Assembly (NCBI RefSeq): GCF_012641075.1
Contig: NZ_JAAXLJ010000019.1
Span: 1 to 45,284 of the forward strand
Direction: 5' to 3'
Length of the DNA stretch: 45,284 nucleotides
From: Secundilactobacillus angelensis
GTDB lineage: Bacteria; Bacillota; Bacilli; Lactobacillales; Lactobacillaceae
The notes beneath the pieces are model-generated. The model had not been told where the DNA came from. It made no database searches and saw nothing but the letters and a program-made list of their open reading frames with translations. Position 1 is the first letter of the stretch, and each line of letters starts with the position of its first letter. Below are positions 23,521 through 34,647 of the stretch, piece after piece. The position numbers and the translations under genes were made by a program.

Positions 23521-23712
23521 TAAAAAATACCTGCTTTCATTCGTCCATTCTTTACAAATTACACATAATTTTAATATTTTTTTGAGCTTTCAGCAATGCT
23601 TTATGTAGAAGTCATTCAAACTACTTTACCATAAGCTTTAATAATACCAGTTTTGCAGACTTTGAGGCTGTTCTTTAAACTTCCTTAAACATTTATCTGA
23701 ACCTAACATACC

Positions 23713-23746
23713 AAAAACACTATGATTTTCAGTCATAGTGTTTTTT
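23713..23746. terminator. Bidirectional terminator between purD and the flippase gene
   Basis: A perfect 13-bp stem AAAAACACTATGA/TCATAGTGTTTTT (23713-23725 and 23733-23745) has a 7-nt loop. On the minus strand it lies 42 nt after purD and ends the purine operon. Confidence 0.85.
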
Positions 23747-23787
23747 ATGAATCAAATTCTCATTTTGTGTATGGCCAAAGTACAAGA

Positions 23788-25038
23788 TTACTCGCCAATT
23801 GCATGAAACCCGATATCATGCCGAAATGTGTAGTCATTTTGATCAACGGTAGCCCCTAACACCGAATTGACCCTGGTTTGAGCCGTCTTCAAATCAGCAG
23901 CTTTGGTGGTGACCATTAACACCCGACCACCATGACTGACGATGTGCTGATTGTCTTCGATGACGCCCGCATAACTCACAGCCACGTCGGCATCCGTTAT
24001 CGTGGGTAACTGCCGACCATTCACAACAGCGCGGGGATAGTCACGGGAAGCAACCACCGTTCCCAAGTAAAATTCACCTTGTTGCCACTGTGCTTGCGGC
24101 TGTCTACCCTGCTTCAACTGCAAAATGAGATCACCTAAATCACTTTCAAGCTGTGGTAAAACCACTTGAGTTTCAGGATCACCCATTCGAACGTTAAATT
24201 CGATGACTTTGATTCCACTATCGGTTTTGATTAAGCCGGCATACAAAAAGCCGTTAAATGGCGTGCCTGCTTCAGCCATCCCGTTCAAAATTGGTTTGAT
24301 AATGTCGTTGACGGCCGCTTCTTTTACTTTGTCGTCGATGTGCGGCACAGGACTATAAGCGCCCATACCTCCAGTATTGGGGCCTTGATCACCGTCTGCC
24401 AGCCGTTTATGGTCCTGAGCAACCGGCATGGTAACGAAGGTTGTTCCATTAACCATGGCAAATAGCGAAAATTCCTCACCCTGCAAATATTCTTCTACAA
24501 GCAGCTTTTTAGAGCCATTTGTCGCCAATTGTTCAACGGCAGCCATTGCTTCAGTTGATGAATTAGCAATGATAACCCCCTTGCCAGCAGCCAATCCGTC
24601 AGCCTTAATCACCAGTGGCGGTTCTTGTAAATGAACGTACGACAGTGCCACAGCCAAGTCGGTAAACTCACGGTAATTAGCCGTTGGCACCCCACTTTGT
24701 TGCATCATTTGCTTGGCAAACGTTTTGGATGATTCCAGTTGCGCTGCTTGTTTACTCGGTCCAAAGATTAGCAGATCTTTGCTCTCAAAATAATCCACAA
24801 TGCCTGCTGATAACGGTTGTTCAGGTCCCACAACCGTACACTGAACGTGATGCTGACTTGCAAATTCAGCGAGCTCATCAAAAGCCATTTCATCAATTGG
24901 TACGGTCTGAACTCTCGGTATTTTGTTCATCATGACGTTGCCAGGTGCAACGTATACCTGACGACTGGGTGCTTTGGCCAGCGTCTGTGCTAAGACGTAT
25001 TCGCGACCGCCGCCACCGACGACTAACCAGTTTTCCAT
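23788..25038 (-). CDS. purD: Phosphoribosylamine-glycine ligase PurD
   Basis: The product is 416 residues, close to the usual length. It joins glycine to phosphoribosylamine with ATP. The ATP-grasp core shows VIKADGLAAGKGVIIA, VEEYLQGEEFSLFAMV, GPNTGGMGAYSP and EFNVRMGDPETQVVLP. The N-terminal nucleotide loop reads GGGGREYV, where most PurD proteins have GSGGREHA, so a normally conserved His is Tyr. The ATG at 25038 lies 22 nt after purH; the GTG five codons upstream falls in the GGGGGC ribosome binding site. Last gene of the pur operon. Confidence 0.96.
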   Translation of the reverse strand: MENWLVVGGGGREYVLAQTLAKAPSRQVYVAPGNVMMNKIPRVQTVPIDEMAFDELAEFASQHHVQCTVVGPEQPLSAGIVDYFESKDLLIFGPSKQAAQLESSKTFAKQMMQQSGVPTANYREFTDLAVALSYVHLQEPPLVIKADGLAAGKGVIIANSSTEAMAAVEQLATNGSKKLLVEEYLQGEEFSLFAMVNGTTFVTMPVAQDHKRLADGDQGPNTGGMGAYSPVPHIDDKVKEAAVNDIIKPILNGMAEAGTPFNGFLYAGLIKTDSGIKVIEFNVRMGDPETQVVLPQLESDLGDLILQLKQGRQPQAQWQQGEFYLGTVVASRDYPRAVVNGRQLPTITDADVAVSYAGVIEDNQHIVSHGGRVLMVTTKAADLKTAQTRVNSVLGATVDQNDYTFRHDIGFHAIGE

Positions 25039-25059
25039 TATCTTAGCCCCCACTTAAAA

Positions 25060-26589
25060 TTAGTGTTTAAAATGACGCACGCCTGTAAATACGAGTGCAA
25101 TACCATATTCATCCGCTTTATCGATTGAAGCTTGATCTTTAATACTGCCACCTGGTTCCACAATTGCTTTGATCCCATGCTTAGCTGCGTATTCAACACA
25201 ATCATCCATTGGGAAGAAGGCATCTGAGGCAACGATAGCTTCATCGTAAGCCCGCTTTTCCTCTGCTTTATCGACGGCAATTTTTAAAGAATCAATCCGG
25301 TTCATCTGGCCTGCACCAACCCCTAAAGTTTGGTTTGCAGTCGTCACAACAATTGCGTTGCTCTTCACGTGTTTTACAACAGTTTGACCAAATTCCAAAG
25401 CTTTTAATTGTGCTTCAGTTGGTTGGGTTTTAGAGACTACCTTAAAGTCGTTCACCGTTTCATGAACCGTATCTGCATCTTGATAAAGTGCGCCACCAAG
25501 CACGGTGACGATATCTTTTTGATTTGGGTTCACCTGACCAAAGTCGAGCGTCAAGATCCGCAAATTCTTCTTCTTAGCTAACACTGCGTATGCATCATCA
25601 TCAAAGGCAGGTGCAATGATGATCTCCAGGAATAAAGCGTGCATTTTTTCTGCTGTTGCGAGATTAACTTTACGATTCAAAGCAATGATGCCACCAAAAA
25701 TGGAAATTGGATCTGATTCATAGGCTAAATTCCAAGCTGATAGCAGATCATCGCTGACACCAATCCCACAAGGATTCATGTGTTTTAATGCCACCACAGT
25801 TGGCTTGTCAAAATCGGCAATAATTCGAAGTGCGGCATCTGCGTCACGAGTGTTATTGTATGAGAGTGTTTTACCGTGCAATTGTTTAGCGTTGGCCAAT
25901 GAATACTGATCTGGAATTGGTTCCTTATAATAAGCTGCGGCCTGATGACTATTCTCACCATAACGCATGTCTTCGACTTTTTCGTAGGTTACCGTTAGTT
26001 TCTCAGGGAAGGACTCTTCCGTCATATACTTGGCAATCAAGGCGTCATAAGCTGCAGTCTGACGAAAGACTTTAGCTGCAAGATGGCGTCGATAAGCGAC
26101 ATCTAATTGATTACCATCGTACCGTTCCAAAAATTCCGAATAATCAGCCTGGTCAGTAATGACAGTGACATCTTGAAAATTTTTAGCAGCTGCTCGAAGC
26201 ATTGAAGGACCCCCAATATCGATCTGTTCAATTGCTTCTGCGTCGGTTACGCCGTCTTTTTGAATGGTTTCTTTGAAGGGGTATAGGTTCACACAGATGA
26301 GATCAATTGGGTCAATGCCGTTTTCTTTTAATTTAGCCATGTGCTGAGGATTATCGCGTTTTGCTAAAATACCAGCGTGAATGCGCGGATGCAGCGTTTT
26401 AACGCGGCCATCCAGCATTTCCGGAAAGCCCGTCACGTCCTCAACGGGGGTTGCTTGAACACCGCCATCAACCAACGTTTTTAGGGTTCCGCCCGTAGAA
26501 ATAATTTCGTAACCGCGCTTTGTCAGTTCGGAACCAAATTCTACAATGCCAGTTTTATCAGACACACTCAATAATGCTAATTTAGCCAA
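25060..26589 (-). CDS. purH: Bifunctional AICAR formyltransferase/IMP cyclohydrolase PurH
   Basis: The product is 509 residues, normal length. The N-terminal MGS-like cyclohydrolase domain (about 1-195) begins [14 protein letters not shown] and contains STGGTLKTL and [12 protein letters not shown]. The C-terminal formyltransferase domain has the catalytic KHMNPCGIG and, later, [30 protein letters not shown]. It catalyses the last two steps to IMP. The start is TTG at 26589, one base after the purN stop, with AAGGAG 9 nt upstream; no ATG alternative exists before the conserved N-terminus. Confidence 0.96.
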   Translation of the reverse strand: MAKLALLSVSDKTGIVEFGSELTKRGYEIISTGGTLKTLVDGGVQATPVEDVTGFPEMLDGRVKTLHPRIHAGILAKRDNPQHMAKLKENGIDPIDLICVNLYPFKETIQKDGVTDAEAIEQIDIGGPSMLRAAAKNFQDVTVITDQADYSEFLERYDGNQLDVAYRRHLAAKVFRQTAAYDALIAKYMTEESFPEKLTVTYEKVEDMRYGENSHQAAAYYKEPIPDQYSLANAKQLHGKTLSYNNTRDADAALRIIADFDKPTVVALKHMNPCGIGVSDDLLSAWNLAYESDPISIFGGIIALNRKVNLATAEKMHALFLEIIIAPAFDDDAYAVLAKKKNLRILTLDFGQVNPNQKDIVTVLGGALYQDADTVHETVNDFKVVSKTQPTEAQLKALEFGQTVVKHVKSNAIVVTTANQTLGVGAGQMNRIDSLKIAVDKAEEKRAYDEAIVASDAFFPMDDCVEYAAKHGIKAIVEPGGSIKDQASIDKADEYGIALVFTGVRHFKH

Positions 26590-26590
26590 A

Positions 26591-27181
26591 TTAAAGCACT
26601 CCTTTTTGGATTAGTTGACGTACTGTTTTGGGATATAACTGATGTTCAACAGAATGAATTTTTGCCTCTAAACTTGTTAACGTGTCTTGGTCGGTGCGAT
26701 ATACCGGTTCTTGGGCGATAATCTCGCCTGTATCCACACCACCATCGACATAGTGAATGGTTACGCCAGTGACTCGTACACCGGCTTTATAGGCATCTTC
26801 TATACCATGCCGGCCGGGGAATGAAGGTAACAGTGCGGGATGAATATTAATGATCCGCCGTGGAAATGCACTAAGCAGGGTTGGACCAACGATTCGCATA
26901 TAACCAGCCAACACTAATCCAGTCACGCGATAAGGTGTCAAATTTTCCAGAAGAGATTGCTCTCGAGCAGCTTTACTAACACCCTTCTCAGGTACAGACA
27001 AGATGACTGGAATATGATGGTGTTTAGCCCGTTGAATAACTGGGACGTCCGGATTGTCACAAACAAGTACACAGATTTTTGCTGGCAAATTGGCGTTGAC
27101 TAGTGCCTCAAAATTCGTTCCGTTCCCTGATGCAAAAACGGCGATGCGAGATTCACTCTCGGTATTGGACTGGTTGCTCAA
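26591..27181 (-). CDS. purN: Phosphoribosylglycinamide formyltransferase PurN
   Basis: The product is 196 residues. Motifs are [13 protein letters not shown] (about 15-27), the catalytic [23 protein letters not shown] with the conserved His and Asp. It formylates GAR using 10-formyltetrahydrofolate. The start is TTG at 27181; its reading frame overlaps the end of purM by 29 nt, and AAGGTGG lies about 11 nt upstream. No ATG or GTG is available before the conserved domain, so the TTG is the best choice. Confidence 0.94.
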   Translation of the reverse strand: MSNQSNTESESRIAVFASGNGTNFEALVNANLPAKICVLVCDNPDVPVIQRAKHHHIPVILSVPEKGVSKAAREQSLLENLTPYRVTGLVLAGYMRIVGPTLLSAFPRRIINIHPALLPSFPGRHGIEDAYKAGVRVTGVTIHYVDGGVDTGEIIAQEPVYRTDQDTLTSLEAKIHSVEHQLYPKTVRQLIQKGVL

Positions 27182-28190
27182 GTCGCTTCACCACCTTACC
27201 AATCAATTGGTATCCTGTTTTTTGTTGGGCTAAGGTTGCCTCAACTGCTTCAATATCACGTGGAGAAACAACTAACACCATACCAAGCCCCATGTTGAAA
27301 ACTTGCCGCATTTCGGTAGTTGAAACATTTCCTGCGTCCTGTAAGACTTTAAAGATACTTGGTACTTGCCAGCTATCGGGGTCAATTTCAGCCGTTAATC
27401 CTTCTGGAACCATCCGGCCAAGATTATCCGCTAAACCACCACCGGTAATATGTGCAATGGCATGCAGTTTACCACTCTGAACTAACGGATAAACTTGGTG
27501 AAAGTACAACTGAGTAGGCGTCAAAAGTGCATCAATCAGTGGCTGCTTCAAACCCGGATAAACCTTATTCAAGTCTAAATGTGCGTCCTGAATGATTTTA
27601 CGGACCAGTGAATAGCCGTTGGAGTGGACACCACTGGAATTTAAGCCAACCAGAATATCGTTTTCCTGCACCTTCATAGCACCCAGCAAATGCGACTTAT
27701 CGGCAATTCCAACCGCGAAACCGCTTAGATCGTAATCTTCCGAGTGGTAAATGCCTGGCATTTCTGCCATTTCGCCACCAATTAAGGATAAGCCTGCATG
27801 TTGACAACCAACAGCAATCCCCTTCACAATCGCTGTGACCTTTTCTGGCTCCAATTTCCCTAGGCCAATGTAGTCAAGGAAAAATAACGGTTTTGCCCCC
27901 TGAGCCAGCACATCATTGGCACACATGGCAACGAGATCGATGCCAATCGTGGCGTGATTATTTGCTTCAATCGCCAGCATCAACTTGGTACCAACCCCGT
28001 CCGTTCCGGAAATCAACACCGGTTCTTTGAGCTTGGTCAACTCTGAAGTGAGTTCATATTCGGCACCAAATCCGCCAATACCACTCAACACATTACTATC
28101 GTGGGTTTGTTTGACGATCGACTTGATATCGTCAACTGCGTCCTCGCCAGCATGAATATTGACACCTGCTTGTTCATATTGACTGGTCAA
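27153..28190 (-). CDS. purM: Phosphoribosylformylglycinamidine cyclo-ligase PurM
   Basis: The product is 345 residues. It closes the imidazole ring to give AIR using ATP. Motifs are LISGTDGVGTKLMLA (about 60-74), GIDLVAMCANDVLAQGA, LIGGEMAEMPG and ITGGGLADNLGRM. The start is TTG: TTGA makes a 4-nt overlap with the purF stop codon, typical of translational coupling, and AAGGAG lies about 10 nt upstream. Confidence 0.96.
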   Translation of the reverse strand: MTSQYEQAGVNIHAGEDAVDDIKSIVKQTHDSNVLSGIGGFGAEYELTSELTKLKEPVLISGTDGVGTKLMLAIEANNHATIGIDLVAMCANDVLAQGAKPLFFLDYIGLGKLEPEKVTAIVKGIAVGCQHAGLSLIGGEMAEMPGIYHSEDYDLSGFAVGIADKSHLLGAMKVQENDILVGLNSSGVHSNGYSLVRKIIQDAHLDLNKVYPGLKQPLIDALLTPTQLYFHQVYPLVQSGKLHAIAHITGGGLADNLGRMVPEGLTAEIDPDSWQVPSIFKVLQDAGNVSTTEMRQVFNMGLGMVLVVSPRDIEAVEATLAQQKTGYQLIGKVVKRLEQPVQYRE

Positions 28191-29644
28191 CTTTTGTTCG
28201 CTCCTTCGTATAAGCCTAAGCGTGCAACTTCAGCATCAAACCCAGCCTGATAATCATAGAGTGGGGTTGGATATTTACCATCAAAATAAGCAGTACATAG
28301 ACCGTGGTTGGGTGCGTCATTCAAATCACCAATCGATCGAACTAATCCGTCTACACTTAGGTAAGCCAGTGAATCAGCCCCAATCATCTGACAAATCTCA
28401 GGCACGGTATGATTGGCACCAATCAGTTCCTTAGTCGTCTGAATGTCAATGCCATAGTAACAAGGAAATTTAAGCACGGGTGAAGCGATGCGCACGTGAA
28501 CCGACTTAGCACCAGCCCGTTTTAGCAATCTCACAATATAGCCACTGGTCGTCCCACGAACTATGGAATCATCCACTAATACGATGTCCTTACCTGCTAC
28601 CACTGACCGAACAACGGATAACTTCATAGAAACACCGCGGACTCGTTTAGCCTGTGTCGGCTCGATAAACGTTCGCGCCACGTACTGGTTCTTAATCATG
28701 CCCATATCGTAGTGAATACCACTTGCTTGGGCGTAACCAATTGCAGCTGATAAAGACGAATTGGGAACACCAATCACCACATCCGCTTTGACAGGTGCTT
28801 CATTAGCGATTGCGGCTCCCATCCGCTTTCTAGCCTCATGTACACTTATTCCACGAATAACGGAATCTGGTCTGGCAAAGTAAATATACTCCATCGAACA
28901 AATTGATAAATGTGTATCAGTTGTGAAATGATCAATTTGCATGCCATCGTCATTTATAATCACAATTTCACCTGGTTCAACATCCCGAATGAAAGTGGCG
29001 CCGACTTGATCCAAAGCGCATGTTTCGCTGCAAATCACCAAAGCACCGTCATTCATTTTGCCGATGACTAATGGTCGAAACCCATTGGGATCTAGGGCAG
29101 CGACCATCATATGTGGCGTCATCAGTAAGTAGGCAAAGCCTCCGTGAATCCGATTTAAAGCATCTTTCAGCTGATCAAGAAAAGTTGTCTTAGAACTGGT
29201 TTGGATTAACTCGCCCAATAATTCACTGTCAGAAGTTGCCTGAAATTGGACACCCTTTTGCTTTAAAGTCTGCCGCAATTGCGTTGCATTGGTTAAATTA
29301 CCGTTATGCGCCAGAGCAAATTGACCTTCAACTGAATGATCAAAAAACATCGGTTGGATATTTGCAATACCGTGATTACCAGCCGTGGCGTACCGAACAT
29401 GGCCAATCGCTGCGTTGCCCACCAGGGAATGCATCTTGGTCGGGTCAGCAAACACTTCAGCCAATAGCCCCAAACCGCGCTGCCGCTGAAACTGACCGTC
29501 TTGGTTACTCACAATGCCGGCACCTTCTTGGCCGCGGTGTTGCAGACTATGCAACCCGTCATAGGTTAACTGAGCGGCGTCATCATGTCCCCAAATTCCA
29601 AAGAGTCCGCATTCTTCGTTGAGTCCTTTTATTTCATTAGGCAT
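28187..29644 (-). CDS. purF: Amidophosphoribosyltransferase PurF
   Basis: The product is 485 residues, committing PRPP to purine synthesis. An 11-residue propeptide precedes the catalytic Cys12 ([14 protein letters not shown]), so autocleavage is expected. The glutaminase domain (12-~240) has HVRYATAG and HNGNL; the PRPP loop is [13 protein letters not shown] in outline ([15 protein letters not shown]). Compared with the B. subtilis iron-sulfur enzyme, cysteines are present in SICSMEY (Cys249), KFPCYYG and GLCTAY, but the last ligand position reads Tyr instead of Cys. GGAGG precedes the ATG; the gene overlaps the end of purL by 16 nt. Confidence 0.96.
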   Translation of the reverse strand: MPNEIKGLNEECGLFGIWGHDDAAQLTYDGLHSLQHRGQEGAGIVSNQDGQFQRQRGLGLLAEVFADPTKMHSLVGNAAIGHVRYATAGNHGIANIQPMFFDHSVEGQFALAHNGNLTNATQLRQTLKQKGVQFQATSDSELLGELIQTSSKTTFLDQLKDALNRIHGGFAYLLMTPHMMVAALDPNGFRPLVIGKMNDGALVICSETCALDQVGATFIRDVEPGEIVIINDDGMQIDHFTTDTHLSICSMEYIYFARPDSVIRGISVHEARKRMGAAIANEAPVKADVVIGVPNSSLSAAIGYAQASGIHYDMGMIKNQYVARTFIEPTQAKRVRGVSMKLSVVRSVVAGKDIVLVDDSIVRGTTSGYIVRLLKRAGAKSVHVRIASPVLKFPCYYGIDIQTTKELIGANHTVPEICQMIGADSLAYLSVDGLVRSIGDLNDAPNHGLCTAYFDGKYPTPLYDYQAGFDAEVARLGLYEGANKS

Positions 29645-31848
29645 TCAAGTGCACCTCCGAAAGTGGCTTTAAGTGCCGAAACAGTTGTGTTTAATTCACC
29701 ATCAGCAGTTTGAAGTCGAATCTGATCTTGAGCCGTGGTTTCACCCAGCAAAACTGCTTGACCGGCTGCTAGAGCTTCGAATTCAACTTTGTCTTCTGGA
29801 CGAATGCTGACAATAAAACGTGACTGCGTTTCACTGAATAGTTTGGCGTTGGTCAAACTTGTTTGACCCTCAAAACCTAAGTTGGCCTCGAACAACGCCT
29901 CAGCAAGTGCCACACCTAAGCCACCCTCACTTAAGTCATGGGCACTTTGAAGTAAATGTTGTCGAATAGCCCTTTGAACCAGTTGTTGATTGGCTGTTTC
30001 AGTATTCAAATCAAAGTTCAGCTTTCCGATTGGTGTGGACTGTCCTTGCAACTTCTGAAGTTCGGAACCCGCAAAATCATCAGCAGTATTACCGATAAGA
30101 TACACCGCATCACCAGCCGATTTAAACGATTGAGTGGTAATATACGCCGTGTCCTCAATCAAACCAACCATTCCAATCATTGGCGTCGGATAAATTGAAT
30201 GGCCGTCCGTCTCGTTATACATTGAGACATTGCCAGAGATTACCGGTGTATCAAATCGTTCACAGGCTAAGGCTATTCCCTGTACTGATTGGTCCAACTC
30301 CCAGTAACTTTCAGGGTCGTTAGGACTCCCAAAATTCAAGCAGTCGGTAATTCCAATAGGAATCCCACCACTGGCCACGATGTTGCGAGCAGCTTCACTG
30401 ACGGCAATTTGCCCGCCAACAAACGGGTCGAGATAGATATACCGAGCATTACAATCAGTGGTCATGGCAAGCGCCTTTTTAGTGTGCCGTACCCGCACAA
30501 CCGCCGCATCACTACCTGGCGTTACCGCTGTGTTGGCCTGAACTTGAGAATCGTACTGTTTGAACACCGACTGTTTAGAAGCAATCGTTGGTTGTCCCAG
30601 TAACTTTTTCAAGGTTGCTGCAGGATCTTTTATGGGTGTTGTTTCAACGGATTTAACATGTGCCAAACGAGCGGGTTTAGCACTGGGTTGCTCTTGTTCA
30701 ACGACATCATCAACCAAACTCGTCACAGGAACGTCAGTCACTAACTGGCCGTGCTGATAAAGCCGGTATTGCCGGTCATCAGTTACAGAACCAACGACCA
30801 CTGCATCCAAGTCATAGCGAGCAAAGATATCTAACACAGTTTGCTCTTGACCCTTTTTTACACAAAGTAACATCCGCTCCTGAGATTCTGAAAGCATAAT
30901 CTCATAAGCGCTCATTCCTGGCTCACGTTGCGGTACCAAATCCAGATCCATCGTCACACCAGACTTTGCTTTTGACGCCATTTCGGCTGACGATGACACC
31001 AAGCCCGCTGCACCCATATCCTGAATGCCCATTAAAATATCAGCGTGGTCATGTATAATTTCCAGGCAAGCATCCGTCAATAATTTTTCCATAAACGGAT
31101 CCCCAACTTGAACAGCTGAACGATTGGCTTCTTTTTCTTCACTAAATTCGTTTGACGCAAAGGTCGCACCGTGGATACCATCTCGGCCCGTCTTAGCACC
31201 AACGTAAATGATGCTGTTACCAGTTCCGCTTGCACGGCCTCGTTTCAAATCAGCCTGGTCCATCAAGCCAACGCACATGACATTGACTAACGGGTTGCCA
31301 TCGTATACTGAATCAAAACTGATTTCACCGCCGACCGTTGGAATGCCAATACAGTTGCCATATGCTGCAATACCCGCAACAATTTCGGTTAATAAGTAGC
31401 GGTTTTTCGGATTGTCCAGTTCACCAAACCGGAGACTGTCAAGCGAGGCAATTGGTTTAGCACCCATGGAGAAGATATCGCGGATGATCCCGCCGACACC
31501 GGTGGCCGCGCCTTCGAAAGGCTCCACAAAACTCGGATGATTGTGACTTTCTGCTTTAAAGACCACCGCTTGCCCGTCACCAATATCCAAAACACCAGCA
31601 CCTTCACCAGGACCTTGAATCACTCTGGAACCGTCATTCCAAAACTTTCGTAGAATTGGCTTTGAATTCTTGTAAGAACAGTGTTCACTCCACATGACTG
31701 CAAACAAGCCGGTTTCCGTATAATTTGGTAATCGGCCAATCAGTTTCTGCGAAATATAATCATACTCTCGCTGGGATAACCCCCAAGCTTCGTACGGTTT
31801 TTGATCACGAATTTCTTCTGGCGTTGGTTCACTCTTTAGTTGCTGCAT
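29629..31848 (-). CDS. purL: FGAM synthase large subunit PurL
   Basis: The product is 739 residues, the short Gram-positive form that works with PurS and PurQ. Motifs are [37 protein letters not shown] in outline (ATP and substrate site), [25 protein letters not shown] and [15 protein letters not shown]. It converts FGAR, ATP and glutamine-derived ammonia to FGAM. It starts 5 nt after the purQ stop; the ribosome binding site (AAGGACGG) lies inside the purQ end. Confidence 0.97.
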   Translation of the reverse strand: MQQLKSEPTPEEIRDQKPYEAWGLSQREYDYISQKLIGRLPNYTETGLFAVMWSEHCSYKNSKPILRKFWNDGSRVIQGPGEGAGVLDIGDGQAVVFKAESHNHPSFVEPFEGAATGVGGIIRDIFSMGAKPIASLDSLRFGELDNPKNRYLLTEIVAGIAAYGNCIGIPTVGGEISFDSVYDGNPLVNVMCVGLMDQADLKRGRASGTGNSIIYVGAKTGRDGIHGATFASNEFSEEKEANRSAVQVGDPFMEKLLTDACLEIIHDHADILMGIQDMGAAGLVSSSAEMASKAKSGVTMDLDLVPQREPGMSAYEIMLSESQERMLLCVKKGQEQTVLDIFARYDLDAVVVGSVTDDRQYRLYQHGQLVTDVPVTSLVDDVVEQEQPSAKPARLAHVKSVETTPIKDPAATLKKLLGQPTIASKQSVFKQYDSQVQANTAVTPGSDAAVVRVRHTKKALAMTTDCNARYIYLDPFVGGQIAVSEAARNIVASGGIPIGITDCLNFGSPNDPESYWELDQSVQGIALACERFDTPVISGNVSMYNETDGHSIYPTPMIGMVGLIEDTAYITTQSFKSAGDAVYLIGNTADDFAGSELQKLQGQSTPIGKLNFDLNTETANQQLVQRAIRQHLLQSAHDLSEGGLGVALAEALFEANLGFEGQTSLTNAKLFSETQSRFIVSIRPEDKVEFEALAAGQAVLLGETTAQDQIRLQTADGELNTTVSALKATFGGALECLMK

Positions 31849-31853
31849 TCCGC

Positions 31854-32528
31854 TTACACCGTCCTTAAATGAGCTTGTACCAGTGATTTAAATACCAGCA
31901 AACCGTCCGTTCCACCCTGAATGTCCTCAACCGCCCTTTCTGGGTGAGGCATCATGCCCAAAACGTTACCCGCTTGATTAGTGATGCCAGCAATATCTGA
32001 CACGCTACCATTTGGATTACGTCGATAAGTAAAAGCGATTTGATGGTTTTCGCGTAGACTGGCTAATGTGGCTTCGTCGCAGTAATAATTACCCTCACCA
32101 TGAGCAATGGGCAATGTAATTCGCTGTTGATCCTGAAAGGCTGAAGTAAACATGGTCTGATTGTTTTCAACTTGCAATGGTTCTGGTTCACAGATGAATT
32201 GCATTTGCTGATTATGCTGTAAAGTGCCTGGCAGTAAACCGGCTTCAGTGAGAATCTGGAACCCATTGCAGATGCCTAGAACTGGCTTACCAGTGTTGGC
32301 AAAGTCCTTGACTGCCGGCATCACTGGTGCAAACTTGGCAATCGCACCACTGCGTAAATAGTCACCATAGGAGAAGCCGCCAGGAATCAACACGACGTCA
32401 AAATCCGATAAATCAGTGGTGGTATGTGGCACAACAGTCGCTGCTTCGTGTAAACCATCAGTGATTGCGTAATACAAATCTTCGTCACAATTGGAACCAG
32501 GAAAACTAACAACAGCAAACTTCATCAT
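31854..32528 (-). CDS. purQ: FGAM synthase glutaminase subunit PurQ
   Basis: The product is 224 residues, a class I glutamine amidotransferase supplying ammonia to PurL. Motifs are [16 protein letters not shown] at the start, [21 protein letters not shown], the nucleophile in [10 protein letters not shown], and the His/Glu pair in [11 protein letters not shown]. Two adjacent ATGs occur; the first forms an ATGA overlap with the purS stop and is used here, but the second is equally possible. Confidence 0.96.
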   Translation of the reverse strand: MMKFAVVSFPGSNCDEDLYYAITDGLHEAATVVPHTTTDLSDFDVVLIPGGFSYGDYLRSGAIAKFAPVMPAVKDFANTGKPVLGICNGFQILTEAGLLPGTLQHNQQMQFICEPEPLQVENNQTMFTSAFQDQQRITLPIAHGEGNYYCDEATLASLRENHQIAFTYRRNPNGSVSDIAGITNQAGNVLGMMPHPERAVEDIQGGTDGLLVFKSLVQAHLRTV

Positions 32529-32782
32529 TGATTAGCCAGCTCCTTTACTTGATACCGGTAAGTCTCCATATTAGGATTAGCCAAAAGTTGATCACAGATA
32601 GCATCAATCTGCTTTTCGGCCTGTTGGACGGTTGGTACATCTAAAGTAATTTCGAAATACTTGCCTTGTTGTACGGCAGTTACCTGATTGAATTCAAGAC
32701 GGTGCATGGCATTTTTAATCGCCTCTGCCTGAGGATCTAGAATTGAAGGTTTGTAGGTCACGTGAACTTGGGCTAAGAACAT
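32525..32782 (-). CDS. purS: FGAM synthase small subunit PurS
   Basis: The product is 85 residues, the normal size. It shows the typical start ([24 protein letters not shown] in outline) and a C-terminal [15 protein letters not shown]. PurS dimers bridge PurL and PurQ. GGAGG lies 8 nt before the ATG, and the gene follows purC by 12 nt. Confidence 0.95.
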   Translation of the reverse strand: MFLAQVHVTYKPSILDPQAEAIKNAMHRLEFNQVTAVQQGKYFEITLDVPTVQQAEKQIDAICDQLLANPNMETYRYQVKELANQ

Positions 32783-32794
32783 GTTTTAGGCCTC

Positions 32795-33505
32795 CTATTT
32801 GGCTGTGGCTTCCAGACGTGAAAGAACGGTGCGGTAACCATCCATAACATCACCAGTATGTTTTCTAAAGACGTCTTTATCTAATGATTCATGAGTGCTG
32901 GCATCGACTAACCGGCAAGAATCTGGTGAAATCTCGTCGCCTAAGATCAGGTTCCCGTCGGCATCAAAACCAAATTCAACTTTAAAGTCAACTAGGGTAA
33001 TACCAGCGGCTGCAAACAACTTACTTAAAGCAGAATTAATCTTGTAGACTTGTTCGCGCATGATACCCAATTGATCCGGGGTAGCAATCTTTAACGCATG
33101 AATCTGTGAGTCGTTGATGAAAGGATCATCCAGGCGATCGCTCTTGTAGTAAAATTCCTGAACGGGTTGTTCAAATTTTTGCAGGTACTCCGTATCAAAC
33201 TTGCGCTGAAAACTACCCGAGGCGTAGTTTCTGATGACCACCTCTAACGGAATCATTTTCATTTTTTTCACCAGTTGATCACTATCTGACAGTCGTTTAA
33301 TAAAGTGGGTGGATATGCCAAGATGGTTCAGATATTCGAAAATCAAGCTGTCGATTTGATTATTGACCTCACCCTTGTCATCAATATGTTCTTTACGTTT
33401 ACCATTTAATGCGGTTGCCTGATTCATATAGTGCACCTGAATTACGTTAGGATCATCCGTCGTAAATAACTGCTTTGCCTTACCTTCATTAATCAATCTT
33501 GCCAA
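32795..33505 (-). CDS. purC: SAICAR synthase PurC
   Basis: The product is 236 residues. It joins aspartate to CAIR with ATP. The N-terminus NEGKAKQLF, then VVIRNYASGSF, FKVEFGFD and GDEISPDSCRL are all family motifs. The start is TTG at 33505, preceded by AAAGGA about 10 nt upstream; it gives the normal family N-terminus, and no ATG occurs before the conserved EGKAK. Confidence 0.96.
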   Translation of the reverse strand: MARLINEGKAKQLFTTDDPNVIQVHYMNQATALNGKRKEHIDDKGEVNNQIDSLIFEYLNHLGISTHFIKRLSDSDQLVKKMKMIPLEVVIRNYASGSFQRKFDTEYLQKFEQPVQEFYYKSDRLDDPFINDSQIHALKIATPDQLGIMREQVYKINSALSKLFAAAGITLVDFKVEFGFDADGNLILGDEISPDSCRLVDASTHESLDKDVFRKHTGDVMDGYRTVLSRLEATAK

Positions 33506-33525
33506 TCTATTCAGATCCTTTCTGG

Positions 33526-34647
33526 TTATCTAAACTGACTCACAGATGCTAACAATGATTCAATCGATGGGCCTGTAACAGTGATGTGGCCCATCTTGCG
33601 ACTATCTCTAACTTCGGCTTTACCGTAATCATGGAGGTGCCATTCTGGATGAGATGGCCAATCAGCACGGGCTACCAACAGGTTATCCCCTAGCAAATTC
33701 ACCATAACAGCTGGTTCAAACTGGCGAATCGGTGGAATTGACAGCCCACAGATACTTCGGATATGAGCATCAAACTGGGAAATGTTGCATGCTTCAATGG
33801 AATAATGCCCCGAATTATGAGGTCGTGGTGCCAATTCATTAATCATCAATTCCCCTGAAGCCAATTCAAACAGTTCAATTCCCAGAACACCTCGTAAATC
33901 CAATGCTTCCGCTGTATGACTGGCAATACTTTGGGCTTTCCGTTTGACTTCATCACTTGTCTGAGCTGGTATGATACTGGTGTGTAAGATATGGTGTTGA
34001 TGCCGGTTTTCGCTAACGGGGAAGGCGATTACCCGGCCCCGACCATCTCGGGTGACCATGATGGATAACTCACGAACGAAGTTTTGCTTCAATTCGTAAA
34101 TCCATTCAGTTTGGTTGATTTCGTTTTCAATCATCGTCCAGTCAGTCTGATCATCAATATCAAATTGACCGTGACCATCATAGCCGCCCTCAACTGTCTT
34201 CAATAATCCTGGCTGGCCAATTTTTTTGACGGCCGCTTCAAGATCTTCCATCGTTTTTACTGAGGCGAAAGGGGTGACTGGCAAGCCATGGTGCCGACAA
34301 AAAGTTTTCTCTCTTAAACGATGACTAGTAATGGTTAATAACTCAATCCCCTGTGGAATTCGAGTTAAGTTTTTAACTTTCTTTAACGCGACTTGGTCAA
34401 CGTTCTCAAATTCATAAGTTATAACATCACTTTGATTTGCGAGTTCTGTCAGCGCTTCTAAATCATCATAGTCAGCAACAACTTGAAAATCCGCGACCTG
34501 ACCAGCTGGGGCTTTATCCGTTGGATCTAGTACGCCAACTTTATAGCCCATCGACTTAGCTGATAAGGCCATCATCTGGCCAAGTTGGCCTCCACCAATG
34601 ATCCCAATAGTGGCTGGTGGCAAAACGGGACTACTGTAATTGGTCAT
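33526..34647 (-). CDS. purK: N5-carboxyaminoimidazole ribonucleotide synthase PurK
   Basis: The product is 373 residues, an ATP-grasp enzyme that carboxylates AIR on N5. It starts with IGIIGGGQLGQMMALSAKSMG, followed by LLKTVEGGYDGHGQ, FVRELSIMVTRDGRG and NELAPRPHNSGHYSIEAC. I chose the ATG at 34647, with GGAGG 12 nt upstream, because it places the conserved glycine loop at the usual distance; a frame open to 34725 runs inside purE. It overlaps purE by 17 nt. Confidence 0.95.
   Translation of the reverse strand: MTNYSSPVLPPATIGIIGGGQLGQMMALSAKSMGYKVGVLDPTDKAPAGQVADFQVVADYDDLEALTELANQSDVITYEFENVDQVALKKVKNLTRIPQGIELLTITSHRLREKTFCRHHGLPVTPFASVKTMEDLEAAVKKIGQPGLLKTVEGGYDGHGQFDIDDQTDWTMIENEINQTEWIYELKQNFVRELSIMVTRDGRGRVIAFPVSENRHQHHILHTSIIPAQTSDEVKRKAQSIASHTAEALDLRGVLGIELFELASGELMINELAPRPHNSGHYSIEACNISQFDAHIRSICGLSIPPIRQFEPAVMVNLLGDNLLVARADWPSHPEWHLHDYGKAEVRDSRKMGHITVTGPSIESLLASVSQFR

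Noticed and set aside
29236-29622. 128-codon plus-strand frame inside purF
   Set aside because: It is antisense to the conserved glutaminase domain and has no ribosome binding site.
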